Shown: positions 27,085 to 35,470 of the stretch, piece by piece
Layout of the letters: each line of letters opens with the position of its first letter
Position numbering within the stretch: the stretch's first letter is position 1
Source: Deltaproteobacteria bacterium
GTDB lineage: Bacteria > Desulfobacterota > Binatia > UBA1149 > SPBQ01
Length of the DNA stretch: 64,000 nucleotides
Assembly: GCA_029262375.1 (NCBI GenBank)
Contig: JAJCZM010000058.1
Span: 118,797-182,796, forward strand
Direction: 5' to 3'
Program-made: the position numbers and the translations under genes
The notes under the pieces: generated by a model
Database searches by the model: none
Seen by the model: only the letters and a program-made list of their open reading frames with translations
Told to the model about the DNA's origin: nothing

Positions 27085-27131
27085 TTCAAACGACCGTTTC
27101 AATCGTACGTTTGAAAATGCTGGAGAGTCAA
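27085..27131 (-). promoter_or_regulatory. Promoter-operator of the tetR-RND operon
   Basis: On the minus strand TTGACT, an 18-nt spacer and TACGAT (4 of 6) form a promoter about 40 nt before the TetR start. The -10 box sits at the centre of TTTCAATCGTACGTTTGAAA (27097-27116), a 20-bp palindrome with one mismatched pair. A second inverted repeat, AAACGACCGTTT (27088-27099), abuts it, and the outer TTCAAACG/CGTTTGAA arms are perfect. This fits a TetR-type operator placed to block RNA polymerase. Confidence 0.6.
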
Positions 27132-27223
27132 CCACGATCGATGCCCCGTTCGAGGTAGCGCGAAAGATTCCCGTCAGATGGCGGCAGACCGGGCAATTGG
27201 CGCTGGTCGGGGGTGCTTTTCGG

Positions 27224-27910
27224 CTAGAGGGCGCCGGCGGCCGACTGCCCTCGCTCGCGAGGGGAGCGGGCAGACGCCCCATCTCCGGCCTGCTTCTTGG
27301 CAACCAGGGTGCGGTTGACGGCATCGCGAAGCTCCGCGAGAACGGCCTTCATCCCCGACGCTTGGAACAGCCGTAGGAAGAACAGGGGCATCCCACCACC
27401 TGGAAGATAGCGGGCCTCATAGCGAATCTCGCTGCGCTGTTCGTCGCCGCGCACTTCCCAATGCCCGCGTGAATCTTCGACCTCGATGCGATCAGGACTC
27501 AGAGACGACTGGTCCTCCGATTTGCGCCACGAGTATCGTACGCCGTCGCGCAGTCGCTCAGTATGCCACTCGACGACGACTTCACGGTCGGTAATGCCGG
27601 TTGCGCGGTGCACCTGCCGCACTTTGGCGACACCGTTGCGCTCGTCGATGAGCGCACTCTCAGTCAAGTTCGAGAAGTATGCGTGATGGCGGCTCCAGTC
27701 GCGCAGCAGACGAGCGACTTGCGATGCCGGTACCGGCCACGCGCACGTGGCAATGACGGGGCGCACGCGCCCCTCAGCCGGTCCTTGTACGATCGTACAA
27801 CCGGAACCGCGTCCGGAGCCTGCACCGGTGAGCCTTCCCTCTCCCGCGTAGAGCGAAACGAGCGCCAGAACGGCGGTGACGACGAGCGCCACTGAGGCAC
27901 GACGTTGCAT
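27224..27910 (-). CDS. Exported SRPBCC/START-like lipid-binding domain protein
   Basis: 228 residues. An N-terminal hydrophobic segment (ALVVTAVLALVSLY) suggests export or anchoring. The rest has the SRPBCC pattern: ATCAWPVPASQVARLLRDWSRHHAYF, VRQVHRATGITDREVVVEW, SRGHWEV and SEIRYEARYLPGGGMPLF, with a C-terminal helix. Such domains bind hydrophobic ligands in a deep pocket. The basic C-terminal tail is probably disordered. The gene is divergent from the SpoIIM-like gene, with its own candidate promoter. The ligand is unknown. Confidence 0.65.
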   Translation of the reverse strand: MQRRASVALVVTAVLALVSLYAGEGRLTGAGSGRGSGCTIVQGPAEGRVRPVIATCAWPVPASQVARLLRDWSRHHAYFSNLTESALIDERNGVAKVRQVHRATGITDREVVVEWHTERLRDGVRYSWRKSEDQSSLSPDRIEVEDSRGHWEVRGDEQRSEIRYEARYLPGGGMPLFFLRLFQASGMKAVLAELRDAVNRTLVAKKQAGDGASARSPRERGQSAAGAL

Positions 27911-27947
27911 TGCTAGAACTCCCCCTGCGTCGAAACGCTATAATGAT

Positions 27948-27977
27948 ATGATCTCGTTCGTAGCTGGACTCTGTCAA
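27948..27977 (-). promoter_or_regulatory. Candidate sigma70 promoter for the SRPBCC gene
   Basis: The minus strand shows a perfect TTGACA, an 18-nt spacer and GATCAT (4 of 6). On the opposite strand a perfect TATAAT lies at 27939-27944, about 50 nt before the SpoIIM-like start, with no good -35. The gap may therefore hold two divergent promoters. Confidence 0.4.
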
Positions 27978-27994
27978 GACGAACTTGTCGGCAC

Positions 27995-28864
27995 ATGAGT
28001 TTTCTCGACCCAAAACGCACGCTTCTGGGGTCTGTTTTCCCGACTGAACTTCCCGCTACGGCATTCGCCAAAGCATCACGTTTGTTCAGTGAAGCAGCAT
28101 TGCTCGCAGCAATCTCTGTGTACCTTCCAGTCATGCTCGGACTCGAACACGCGGGAATGATATCGGTCTTCCTCGTCACCGCCGCGCTGAGCGATCGATT
28201 GACGCTGATTCTGGAAACAAATCGCCGCGACGTTTGCGTGTTTCAACGCGGTCGGTGGGCCAGCAACAAATCGACGGCTGCCGCGGTGCTCACGCTATTC
28301 CTCGGCATGTTCGCCGCCTACGCGAGTGTTGCTTACGTGATCGGAGACGCAGGCTCGCAACACGCGTTCGCATTCACCGCAAAACTCGCGGGCTTGGAAA
28401 GCACCAACCTGCTCGAACATGAGTTCGGGAATCTCGCGGCCCTGCTGCTGCAGAATCTCGGCGTCGTCGTCGCGATCGCATTTCTCGCGTTCCTGTACCG
28501 ATCGTATGGCGCGATGCTCGTGCTCGCATGGAACGCTTGCGTGTGGGGGTTCGTGTTCTCGTCGCTGGCAGCCGAAGGCCATCGTAGCGGCGTGCTTTCA
28601 GGAACGATCGCCTCGCTCGTCGCGTACACGGCCGTGCTACCTCACCTGATTCTGGAGAGCGGTGCCTACATCCTCGTCGCGCTGGCAGCCTTGTTCGCCT
28701 CGCAGTCGCTCGCAACGTACGAGGCCGACGACCCGCGACTTCGTAAAACGGCGCCAGTCGTCGCAACGTTGATGGCGTGTGGACTCGCGTCGCTGTTGCT
28801 CGGAGCCGTGGCGGAAGCCTATTTCGCGCCGTTGGTTTTCACGCGAATCACTGCGTTGGGCTAG
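27995..28864 (+). CDS. SpoIIM-like (stage II sporulation M family) integral membrane protein
   Basis: 289 residues with about six hydrophobic segments. The region LEHEFGNLAALLLQNLGVVV and the later VLPHLILESGAYILVALAAL resemble the SpoIIM/DUF95 core (N..NN..V and LPHGxxExxA patterns). Family members outside Firmicutes are of unknown function, sometimes linked to envelope remodelling. No sporulation genes are nearby. Its TAG stop overlaps the stop of the convergent gene (shared CTAG). Confidence 0.55.
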   Translation: MSFLDPKRTLLGSVFPTELPATAFAKASRLFSEAALLAAISVYLPVMLGLEHAGMISVFLVTAALSDRLTLILETNRRDVCVFQRGRWASNKSTAAAVLTLFLGMFAAYASVAYVIGDAGSQHAFAFTAKLAGLESTNLLEHEFGNLAALLLQNLGVVVAIAFLAFLYRSYGAMLVLAWNACVWGFVFSSLAAEGHRSGVLSGTIASLVAYTAVLPHLILESGAYILVALAALFASQSLATYEADDPRLRKTAPVVATLMACGLASLLLGAVAEAYFAPLVFTRITALG

Positions 28865-29985
28865 GACGCACCGTCGAGAAAATCCTTGAACCCCGAAGGC
28901 GCGTGCGGGCCGATGGCCAGTTGCTCGAGCACACCGATTCCTTCGCGCCCCTCGCAGCGCGCGCGCACGACCTGTTGAATGTGCACGTTCTCGAGCCCGA
29001 GCGGATCGACGTCGTCGCAGACCCAAGTCTCCCCGCCGATCTCCAACTCACCCTTCCAGCAGCCATGAGCCCACTCGGGATGCATGTAGCCGATTCCCTT
29101 CATGCGAAAGCAGAGTAACGGTTCCAGTTCGATCTCACGGCGCTCGCCACTACTCGAGACCAGCGCAATCTCGGCAGCGGCTGCACGACGAGATCCTGCG
29201 ACATATCGAATCTTCTGCTCGACCTGGCTCCAGTAGCGGATGTCGTCGTCCATGACACCGGGAATCTCGCTCGGCGCTTCGTAGGCGGGAACGATGGCCG
29301 CGTCTTGGTGCCAACGATAACCGTCGGCGTCTTCGAACATCCCAAAGTGCGTACAGTGATCGTCCCAATGAATAGGGGCCCATAGGAAGAAAAACTGTGG
29401 GAGCTTCGCGACCGGTGCGCCACCCTGCTCGTGCTCACCGACCGTACGAATCCCCCAGGAACGATCTTTCGTGCCAAGCACGTGCTCACGATCTATCTCA
29501 ACGCGATTTCCGTCGACGACGAAGTGGCCGTGCCAACGACCGAATTGCGCGAAACGCGTCGCGTCCATCACGATGTGACGGCTGTTGCGCAGCGTCTGTC
29601 GCCCTTCTTCAACGCACGCGGTGCGCGCCTCGAAGTGCAGATCACAGCTGATGCCGGTGTCGTTCTCATCGAGAGTGACACGGACGGCGCGCATCGGCTC
29701 GACGACTTCGATCGTGAAGGGCCCGACCGTGCTTTCGCTCGGCTCGTTGCCCGCGCGCCGCGAGCCGTGAAACGCGTGCTGACGACCGTCGATCACAACA
29801 CTGAAGCCGCAATCCATGATCCCTCGATTCGGGTAGTAGCCGAGCCCTATACCGAAATAGAAGGCGCCGTCATCGCGGTATCCGTTGAACCAGTAGCGGT
29901 CGTAGACGTTTCTATCGCTCGATGCGGCGTGCGCTACCGGCTCGGGGGTTTGGTGAATAGGATAGTCGTCGAACTTGCTGAGCAT
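28861..29985 (-). CDS. DUF7064/DUF7065-type lipocalin-like protein of unknown function
   Basis: 374 residues, cytosolic by sequence. It begins DDYPIHQTPEPVAHAASSDRN and carries RYWFNGYRDDGAFYFGIGLG, then DRSWGIRTVG and FFFLWAPIHWDDHCTHFG. This Trp/His-rich pattern is common to a family of AttH-like proteins expanded in mycobacteria and other steroid- or lipid-degrading bacteria. It is distantly of the same type as the protein at 10109-11194 (both have a GTxxxWGxR/H motif). No reaction is known. It stands alone, and its stop overlaps the convergent gene's stop. Confidence 0.6.
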   Translation of the reverse strand: MLSKFDDYPIHQTPEPVAHAASSDRNVYDRYWFNGYRDDGAFYFGIGLGYYPNRGIMDCGFSVVIDGRQHAFHGSRRAGNEPSESTVGPFTIEVVEPMRAVRVTLDENDTGISCDLHFEARTACVEEGRQTLRNSRHIVMDATRFAQFGRWHGHFVVDGNRVEIDREHVLGTKDRSWGIRTVGEHEQGGAPVAKLPQFFFLWAPIHWDDHCTHFGMFEDADGYRWHQDAAIVPAYEAPSEIPGVMDDDIRYWSQVEQKIRYVAGSRRAAAAEIALVSSSGERREIELEPLLCFRMKGIGYMHPEWAHGCWKGELEIGGETWVCDDVDPLGLENVHIQQVVRARCEGREGIGVLEQLAIGPHAPSGFKDFLDGAS

Positions 29986-30089
29986 GCGTCGCCCTCCGTC
30001 GCCTTCCGTCGCACTTTTGCGCGATCATCGCGTCGCTTCGCTAAGTGGGTATAGGAAGGCGCGCTCGCAATGAAGTCAAGATAACGGGG

Positions 30090-31190
30090 CTAGAGCGCCT
30101 TGACGTACTGGCGCAGCTGACGAATCACCGGCAACTGTTCCAACCATGCCGATGCGTCGGCGCGTGAATCGTCGTGTTCGTTCGGCGCCCCCGCAAAGCC
30201 CTCGGGGATTTGAGAAAAGAGCTCCGGCGGATCGACGCTATCGTCCATGAAATGGTACTCGAAGCCGGGCACGAAAAGATCGTCATCTGCGATCACGTCG
30301 ACGGTTCGCAGACCGTAGCTTGAAAGTTCCGTCGTAAGCGCTTGCGGCGGGATGATCCACGCCTGATGCGGCCCGGCGAACATGAGATACTGGATCTTCC
30401 GGTTCGACGACAAAACGCGTAGCCGGTGAAGCTGCCCGCCGTACATAGAACTCTTCGATAGACCGTGCTCGAGCACGCCGCGACCGAAGTCCGGTTCGTA
30501 TCCTTTGGTGAAGATGAGTGAGGTCGGGTCGTTCTTGCGCGTGAAACGCGCGATTCGTCGGCCGCCGTTGATCAGATTTGCGCGATCAGCGGCCGCCCTC
30601 TGTCGCGGTCCGGTGAAATCCGAATACGGTTCGACACGCCCCTCCGGCGCGTTGCGCAAGATGCGCATCATGGCTTCTTCGTCTTGGGGAACGCGACGCG
30701 CACTGCGGTTGCACGTCTCGAGCGCCGACTGCAGCTCCAGCGGAAGGTCCGTCGTCTGCTCCATCGATTCAATATACTCGTACCCAGCGCGCGTGATGAT
30801 CGTGACGTCGCCCTTGCCGATCCACAGCTCCCCGGGCGATCGGATGACGTGAGACGAGGATCGCCAAATTAGCGAGAGATCTTTGTAGAACAGCCGCGGA
30901 TGGATGCACTCGCGCCCGCGCTCACGCGCGACGACGTATGCGATGAAGAAGCGTAGATCGGGATTTTGCCGCGGACCCGCCAGATAGAACCGTGTACCGA
31001 ACAATTCGAGCTTGTGGCGAGGTACGTAGCCGTAGCGCGTCAGCAGGGATTTCGGATTGCGCTTTGCCCGACCTACGGCGCGAATCGGGACGCCGGAAGC
31101 CACCAGCGCGCGGAATTCACGCGCCACTGACGCAGGGCTCTGGCCTGACGGCTCAACGCTCGGGACGATTTCAGTAGAGATTCGGGACAT
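30090..31190 (-). CDS. Uncharacterised 366-residue protein
   Basis: I do not recognise a family. From the chosen Met (MSRISTEIVP) there is no signal peptide or membrane span. The sequence is mixed alpha/beta with many aromatic motifs: LELFGTRFYLAGPRQNPDLR, RLFYKDLSLIWRSSSHVIRS, ELWIGKGDVTIITRAGYEYIE, FVPGFEYHFMDD. The central part is basic. A longer form with a 30-residue Arg/Ser-rich extension is open upstream but lacks support. Neighbours give no hint. Confidence 0.6.
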   Translation of the reverse strand: MSRISTEIVPSVEPSGQSPASVAREFRALVASGVPIRAVGRAKRNPKSLLTRYGYVPRHKLELFGTRFYLAGPRQNPDLRFFIAYVVARERGRECIHPRLFYKDLSLIWRSSSHVIRSPGELWIGKGDVTIITRAGYEYIESMEQTTDLPLELQSALETCNRSARRVPQDEEAMMRILRNAPEGRVEPYSDFTGPRQRAAADRANLINGGRRIARFTRKNDPTSLIFTKGYEPDFGRGVLEHGLSKSSMYGGQLHRLRVLSSNRKIQYLMFAGPHQAWIIPPQALTTELSSYGLRTVDVIADDDLFVPGFEYHFMDDSVDPPELFSQIPEGFAGAPNEHDDSRADASAWLEQLPVIRQLRQYVKAL

Positions 31191-31373
31191 TGGGCGGCGC
31201 GCCGAGCGCGAGTCGTGACTGTATCGCGGATTGCTCGCGCGGACCATCGCCACGCGAGATCGCAACATTGTAACCTGCATTCAGCAGGCTGGGCACAGGA
31301 GCGGCGTCTCGATCCCTACTGCGAGGTTGAGGGGCGCAAGCGACCCGTCGCGAGATACGCATCGGGTTCTACT

Positions 31374-31802
31374 CTAGTCGGGCGGACGCTGCACGACGAA
31401 CGTGGAGCATGCCTTCACGACAAGCGTGCCGTCGTCGGTTCGAAACTCCGCTTCCACGAACAGGTTGCGCCGGCCCTCATGCACGACACGCGCGTCTATT
31501 CGCAACCGGCCACCCTGAGTCGCCCGCAAGAAATTCAAATGCATATCGGTGTTGCTGAAAGGCGCGTGGTCGGGAACCACGGTCATCGCAGCGATTCCTA
31601 GAAACTCGTCGGCAAGCGCCGACACGTAGCCGCCGAACAGATTGCCCTGCGGCTGGATAAAATCGGGATCGACATCGAATTCGCACCAGACGCGACCGCG
31701 CTCCCAGCCGTCGATGCTCGGTAGTCGCATCACCCGACTGTGCGACGGACGCTCGCGGGTTCCCGCGACCATCGAATCAAGCAATTCGGACCAAACGTAC
31801 AT
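31374..31802 (-). CDS. PaaI-type hotdog thioesterase
   Basis: 142 residues of a single hotdog domain. The signature IQPQGNLFGGYVSALADEFLGIAA matches the HGG/N-x-x-GG-x-x-x-x-x-x-D active-site region of PaaI/YigI thioesterases, with Asp as the likely catalytic acid; the first His of the motif is replaced. Later strands include TDMHLNFLRATQGGRL and FVEAEFRTDDGTLV. It probably hydrolyses an acyl-CoA. It starts 17 nt after the thiolase stop in the same direction, so the two act together in acyl-CoA turnover. Confidence 0.75.
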   Translation of the reverse strand: MYVWSELLDSMVAGTRERPSHSRVMRLPSIDGWERGRVWCEFDVDPDFIQPQGNLFGGYVSALADEFLGIAAMTVVPDHAPFSNTDMHLNFLRATQGGRLRIDARVVHEGRRNLFVEAEFRTDDGTLVVKACSTFVVQRPPD

Positions 31803-31819
31803 ATGGCAATTAGCGAGCG

Positions 31820-33064
31820 CTATATGCGCTCGATAATAATCGCCGGGGCCATGCCGCCGGCGGCGCACATTGTGATGAGGCCGCGTTTCTTGCCGCTGCG
31901 TTCGAGTTCGTCGAGTACAGTACCTATCAGTATCGAGCCGGTCGCTCCGATCGGATGACCGAGCGCCATCGCGCCACCGTTGACGTTCACTTTCTCGCGA
32001 TCGAGATCGAGATCACGGATGAATTTCTCGGCGACGACCGAGAACGCCTCGTTGATCTCGAACAGGTCGATGTCGTCCTTGGTCAGACCCGCCTTCGCAA
32101 GAACTTTCTTCGCGGCCGGAACGGGCGCGTTGAGCATCAACGTAGGACAGTCGCCCATGTTCGCCGTCGCCACAATACGCGCACGCGGCTTGAGTCCCGC
32201 CCTCTCGGCATAGACTTTTGACGCCAGCAAAACGGCCCCGGCTCCGTCCACGACGCCCGATGAATTGCCCGCGTGGTGAATGTGATTGATCTCGCCGAGG
32301 TCGGGGTACCTGCGTCGGATGAGATCCGCGTACGTCGTTCCCTCTTCGTCGGTGGGGATGCCCGCCCACATTTCGAACGACGGCTTCAGGCTCGAAAGTC
32401 GTTCCATCGTCGTCTCGGGTCGCGGGAACTCCTCGTGATCGAGCGCGACGGAGCCGTCTTCATTCAGTACCGCAACGAGCGCTCGGTCGAAGCGCCCTTC
32501 TTCGATGGCGCGGGCGGCACGCTGCTGGGACACCAACGCCAACGCATCGACGGCTTCGCGGTCTATTCCTTCGATGGTCGCGATTGCATCGGCACACACG
32601 CCCTGCTGCGACTGCGGATGTTTGGCGCGCAGGCTCAGGTTGCCGCTGTCGATCATCGGAGGACTCGTCATCTCAGCGGAGGCCGCGGCCACGTAGCTCA
32701 TCATCTCGGTGCCGCCGGCAATCACGAGATCTTCCATGCCCGACATGACCTGCGCCGCGGCAAGGCTGACGGTCGTGATGCCCGAACCGCAAAAACGGTC
32801 GAGCGTAACGCCTGAGGCTTTGATGTCATAGCCGGCATCGAGAGCAGCCATGCGTCCCAGATCGGCGCCCTGCGATCCGAACTGAGAACTCGTGCCCCAG
32901 ATGATGTCGTCAACCTCGGAGGTATCGAGATCGTTGCGCGCAGCGAGCGCCTTCAGGACGGTTGCGCCGAGGTGTTGCGGGTGCAGGTGCGCAAGCGCCC
33001 CTCTGCCAACCTTGCCAATCCCACGCGGGGTGCGGCAGGCATCGATGATGTATGCGTCAGCCAT
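31820..33064 (-). CDS. Acetyl-CoA C-acyltransferase (thiolase)
   Basis: 414 residues, normal for thiolase. The nucleophile Cys92 lies in LDRFCGSGITT. INEAFSVV, GGAMALGHPIGATG (catalytic His) and MCAAGGMAP (second catalytic Cys) are all intact. It catalyses CoA-dependent cleavage of 3-ketoacyl-CoA or its reverse. The N-terminus DAYIIDACRTPRGIGK is of a type common in fatty-acid and steroid degraders. AGGAGA precedes the ATG at a good distance. Co-directional with the PaaI thioesterase. Confidence 0.9.
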   Translation of the reverse strand: MADAYIIDACRTPRGIGKVGRGALAHLHPQHLGATVLKALAARNDLDTSEVDDIIWGTSSQFGSQGADLGRMAALDAGYDIKASGVTLDRFCGSGITTVSLAAAQVMSGMEDLVIAGGTEMMSYVAAASAEMTSPPMIDSGNLSLRAKHPQSQQGVCADAIATIEGIDREAVDALALVSQQRAARAIEEGRFDRALVAVLNEDGSVALDHEEFPRPETTMERLSSLKPSFEMWAGIPTDEEGTTYADLIRRRYPDLGEINHIHHAGNSSGVVDGAGAVLLASKVYAERAGLKPRARIVATANMGDCPTLMLNAPVPAAKKVLAKAGLTKDDIDLFEINEAFSVVAEKFIRDLDLDREKVNVNGGAMALGHPIGATGSILIGTVLDELERSGKKRGLITMCAAGGMAPAIIIERI

Positions 33065-33160
33065 GATAGTCTCCTCCGAAAGTTATCCGGACTGCGTAAT
33101 GAAACGCGACAGTGGAAGCAAAGCGACTGCGAGAATCGCAAGTCAGAGGCGCTGGAACGC

Positions 33161-33427
33161 TTAGCGATCCCCGCCGCGCCGTCCGATGTTGCCACCGCCG
33201 GAGCGGCCTGACTTGCCGGCTGCGCTGCCCTGACTCCCTCCCTTTCCGGCGCTGGCGTCCGAATCGGAGATTTCGATCGTCCCTGCTTCAACCAGCTTGA
33301 GCACTGCGGGCCGTTCGGAATCGGAATCGTTAATCTGTCCCGAGTGCTCCGGACCTAGACGTAGGATCGCGTTGCGGGCCAGTGGTACCTTGATGGGGGC
33401 TTTCGTTTTGTTGGTAACGGTTTTCAT
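33161..33427 (-). CDS. Small uncharacterised protein with Gly/Ser-rich tail
   Basis: 88 residues from MKTVTNKTKAPIKVPL. The first 55 residues form a compact domain with strand-like VPLARNAILRLGPEHSGQI and AVLKLVEAGTIEI. It resembles small proteins I have seen in many proteobacteria with the pattern NKTxxPLxVPLPxGxxLxLGP, but I know no function. The last 35 residues are Gly/Ser/Lys/Arg-rich and probably disordered. It lies near the VF530 gene on the same strand. Confidence 0.6.
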   Translation of the reverse strand: MKTVTNKTKAPIKVPLARNAILRLGPEHSGQINDSDSERPAVLKLVEAGTIEISDSDASAGKGGSQGSAAGKSGRSGGGNIGRRGGDR

Positions 33428-33509
33428 GGGTGGTGAAAACCAGCGTCCTTGTAGCACTTCGCCGGGTCAAACCGGCAATTCGGGCGGCGTCGATCGAATC
33501 GCCGGCACG

Positions 33510-33734
33510 TCATCTTTTGCGCCGACCGTGTAGATACAGACGCTCGACTTTCTTTCGAGCCCATTCGGTTTTGCGCAAGAACTTCAGGCTCGAGCTGACG
33601 CTGGGGTCGTGGGAGAAACAGCGAATGGGGATGCGGTCGGCGAGCTCGTCCCAGCCATGGCGATCGACCAGCTCTTCGACGATCTGTTCGAGAGTAATCC
33701 CGTGTAGTGGATTGTTGGGCTGGTCGTCGCTCAC
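33510..33734 (-). CDS. VF530 (DUF2132) family DNA-binding-like protein
   Basis: About 74 residues from a GTG start. [20 protein letters not shown], then [20 protein letters not shown] and [18 protein letters not shown] residues are the signature of the VF530/DUF2132 family, whose Vibrio structure suggested a DNA-binding fold. The length agrees with the family. Function unknown; cytosolic. Confidence 0.85.
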   Translation of the reverse strand: MSDDQPNNPLHGITLEQIVEELVDRHGWDELADRIPIRCFSHDPSVSSSLKFLRKTEWARKKVERLYLHGRRKR

Positions 33735-33848
33735 AGCCTGAGTATACACGCGCCGAGCGACATCGCACCGGCGGTGCACGGTGTCGAGTTCTCACACTCC
33801 CCGTTGCGCCCACCGGCCTAACGACGCTCGCGGTCCGCTGGAAACGGC

Positions 33849-34205
33849 CTAGTTCGTCTCGCCGAATCGGATCCAGTTATCCACGCTCACCACACCGCGC
33901 GAAGCCGCGGCGATCGTCTCGGCGTTCGCGCGATCTTCTTCGGTCGTCACCATGCCTCCGATCCGTACGACACCCGAGGCAGTCGATACCGCGAGGTCAT
34001 AGTCACCGAGGCTGGACTCGCCGGCCAAGGCTGTCTCGACTCCGGCGGTGATGTCCGCATCGGAGATCCCAGCGTTGGCGGGTTGCTTGGCGGAACATCC
34101 CACCAGCGCAACAGCGAGACAGACGATGACCGCTAGCCCGACGAGTAGTGCACGAGAGAGAATGACTGAACTATCGAAATGGTTTCTTTTTGTTGTGGTT
34201 CTCAC
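33849..34205 (-). CDS. BON-domain lipoprotein
   Basis: 118 residues from a GTG start. A lipoprotein signal ends in VALVGC. A single BON domain follows (ISDADITAGVETALAG, YDLAVSTASGVVRIGGMVT, AETIAAASRGVVSVDNWI), of the OsmY type thought to bind phospholipid. Probably periplasmic and anchored. It is divergent from the OmpA-type gene. An upstream in-frame ATG would add 35 residues before the signal and is not favoured. Confidence 0.75.
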   Translation of the reverse strand: MRTTTKRNHFDSSVILSRALLVGLAVIVCLAVALVGCSAKQPANAGISDADITAGVETALAGESSLGDYDLAVSTASGVVRIGGMVTTEEDRANAETIAAASRGVVSVDNWIRFGETN

Positions 34206-34349
34206 AGGGACAGCGTCTGCCCACCGCCCTACTAACACGAACGAACAGCCTATCGGCGCGCCGAATTGTAGATATCGCTCGGTTTCGCTAGCTAAATCGC
34301 ACGCTGGCAAGGCACAGCGGCCATCAAAAACCAGGACGGTAGATATCTC

Positions 34350-35339
34350 ATGAGTCGGACAAACCTGATCGTATCGCTCATTCTCATCGCAACGTCACTG
34401 CCGGTTGCGGCAGTCGCGCAGGACGCCGCCGGCTGCGAAGACCACGGCGCGATTTCGCGCTACCCCGGCTCGCAGCTGCAGTGGTGCAAAATAGAAAACT
34501 ACATGCCGTATCGCATCCCCATCGGTCCGGTAACGGGATACCGGGCGATCAGCGACTGGATCAACACCGAGGGGCGGGTCACGCGCAACTTCTATTCGCT
34601 GACCGGCGGCGAGCGCACGCACGGCGAGGTGTACAAGAATTTCAAAGGCGCGCTCGAAACTGCGGGGTTCGAAATACTGGCGGATGGACTATTCACCGAA
34701 CCCAACGTGAAGAAGGACATCGGTGGCGGATCTTGGCAAGGCGTGTACTACGCCGCGAATCCTTGGTCCGCTTCAGGACCGGTGGGAAAGCTCGTCTCGG
34801 GCACTTCCTCGAGCGGCGGGACGGGAGCGGTCTTCGGCAAGAAGCAGCGCGCGGAAGACACGATCTACGTGCTGATCTCGCTCGAACAGCACAGCAGTGA
34901 CGAAGTCGCCCTGCTCATCGACATCGTAGAGACCAAGGAAGCTGAGACAGGTCTCGTGGTCGCGAACGCAGAGGCCATGGGAAAGGATATCGCGGAGTAT
35001 GGACGTACCGTTCTCGACGGCTTGTTCTTCGATCACGACAAAGCGACGTTGACGCCGCAGTCCAAGCCCGCGCTCGACGAGATTGCCAAGCTGCTTTCCG
35101 CCAACGGCGAGAAGAGTTTCTATGTCGTCGGTCACACCGACGCGACCGGAACGTTTGCCTACAACATGAAGCTATCGGCCGATCGTGCAGAAACAGTTCG
35201 CGCGACCCTCGTCAACGATTACGCCGTTGCGTCCGAGCGGCTACAGTCGGCCGGCGTTGGCCCCTTGTCTCCGATCTTCGCCAATGGCTCCGACGGCGGC
35301 CGCGAAAGGAACCGTCGCGTGGAACTGGTAGAGCGCTAG
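34350..35339 (+). CDS. OmpA-family outer-membrane or periplasmic protein
   Basis: 329 residues. A signal peptide (LIVSLILIATSLPVAAVAQ) is followed by a domain of about 190 residues containing YPGSQLQWCKIENYMPYRIP, similar to DUF4892-type N-domains. A C-terminal OmpA/MotB peptidoglycan-binding domain (about 225-329) has VLDGLFFDHDKATLTPQSKP, VVGHTDATGTFAYNMKLS and GRERNRRVELV. It anchors an envelope component to peptidoglycan. AGGA precedes the ATG. The direct repeat GTAGATATC occurs at 34268 and 34339 in its upstream region. Confidence 0.85.
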   Translation: MSRTNLIVSLILIATSLPVAAVAQDAAGCEDHGAISRYPGSQLQWCKIENYMPYRIPIGPVTGYRAISDWINTEGRVTRNFYSLTGGERTHGEVYKNFKGALETAGFEILADGLFTEPNVKKDIGGGSWQGVYYAANPWSASGPVGKLVSGTSSSGGTGAVFGKKQRAEDTIYVLISLEQHSSDEVALLIDIVETKEAETGLVVANAEAMGKDIAEYGRTVLDGLFFDHDKATLTPQSKPALDEIAKLLSANGEKSFYVVGHTDATGTFAYNMKLSADRAETVRATLVNDYAVASERLQSAGVGPLSPIFANGSDGGRERNRRVELVER

Positions 35340-35470
35340 CCGACGACGCCGTAGAAGCGATGCCGGCCCGCAGGCCGTCGTCGCCAAAATCGCAAGGCGA
35401 CACGGTCGATGGACATAGCCCCCGCGATTCACGAATCTGCCTGAACGACTTGCGCCGCGAGGAGCCCAAT

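Noticed and set aside
26392..27324. Upstream extension of the outer-membrane-factor frame
   Set aside because: It would overlap the whole tetR gene in another frame. The lipoprotein signal fixes the start at 26391.
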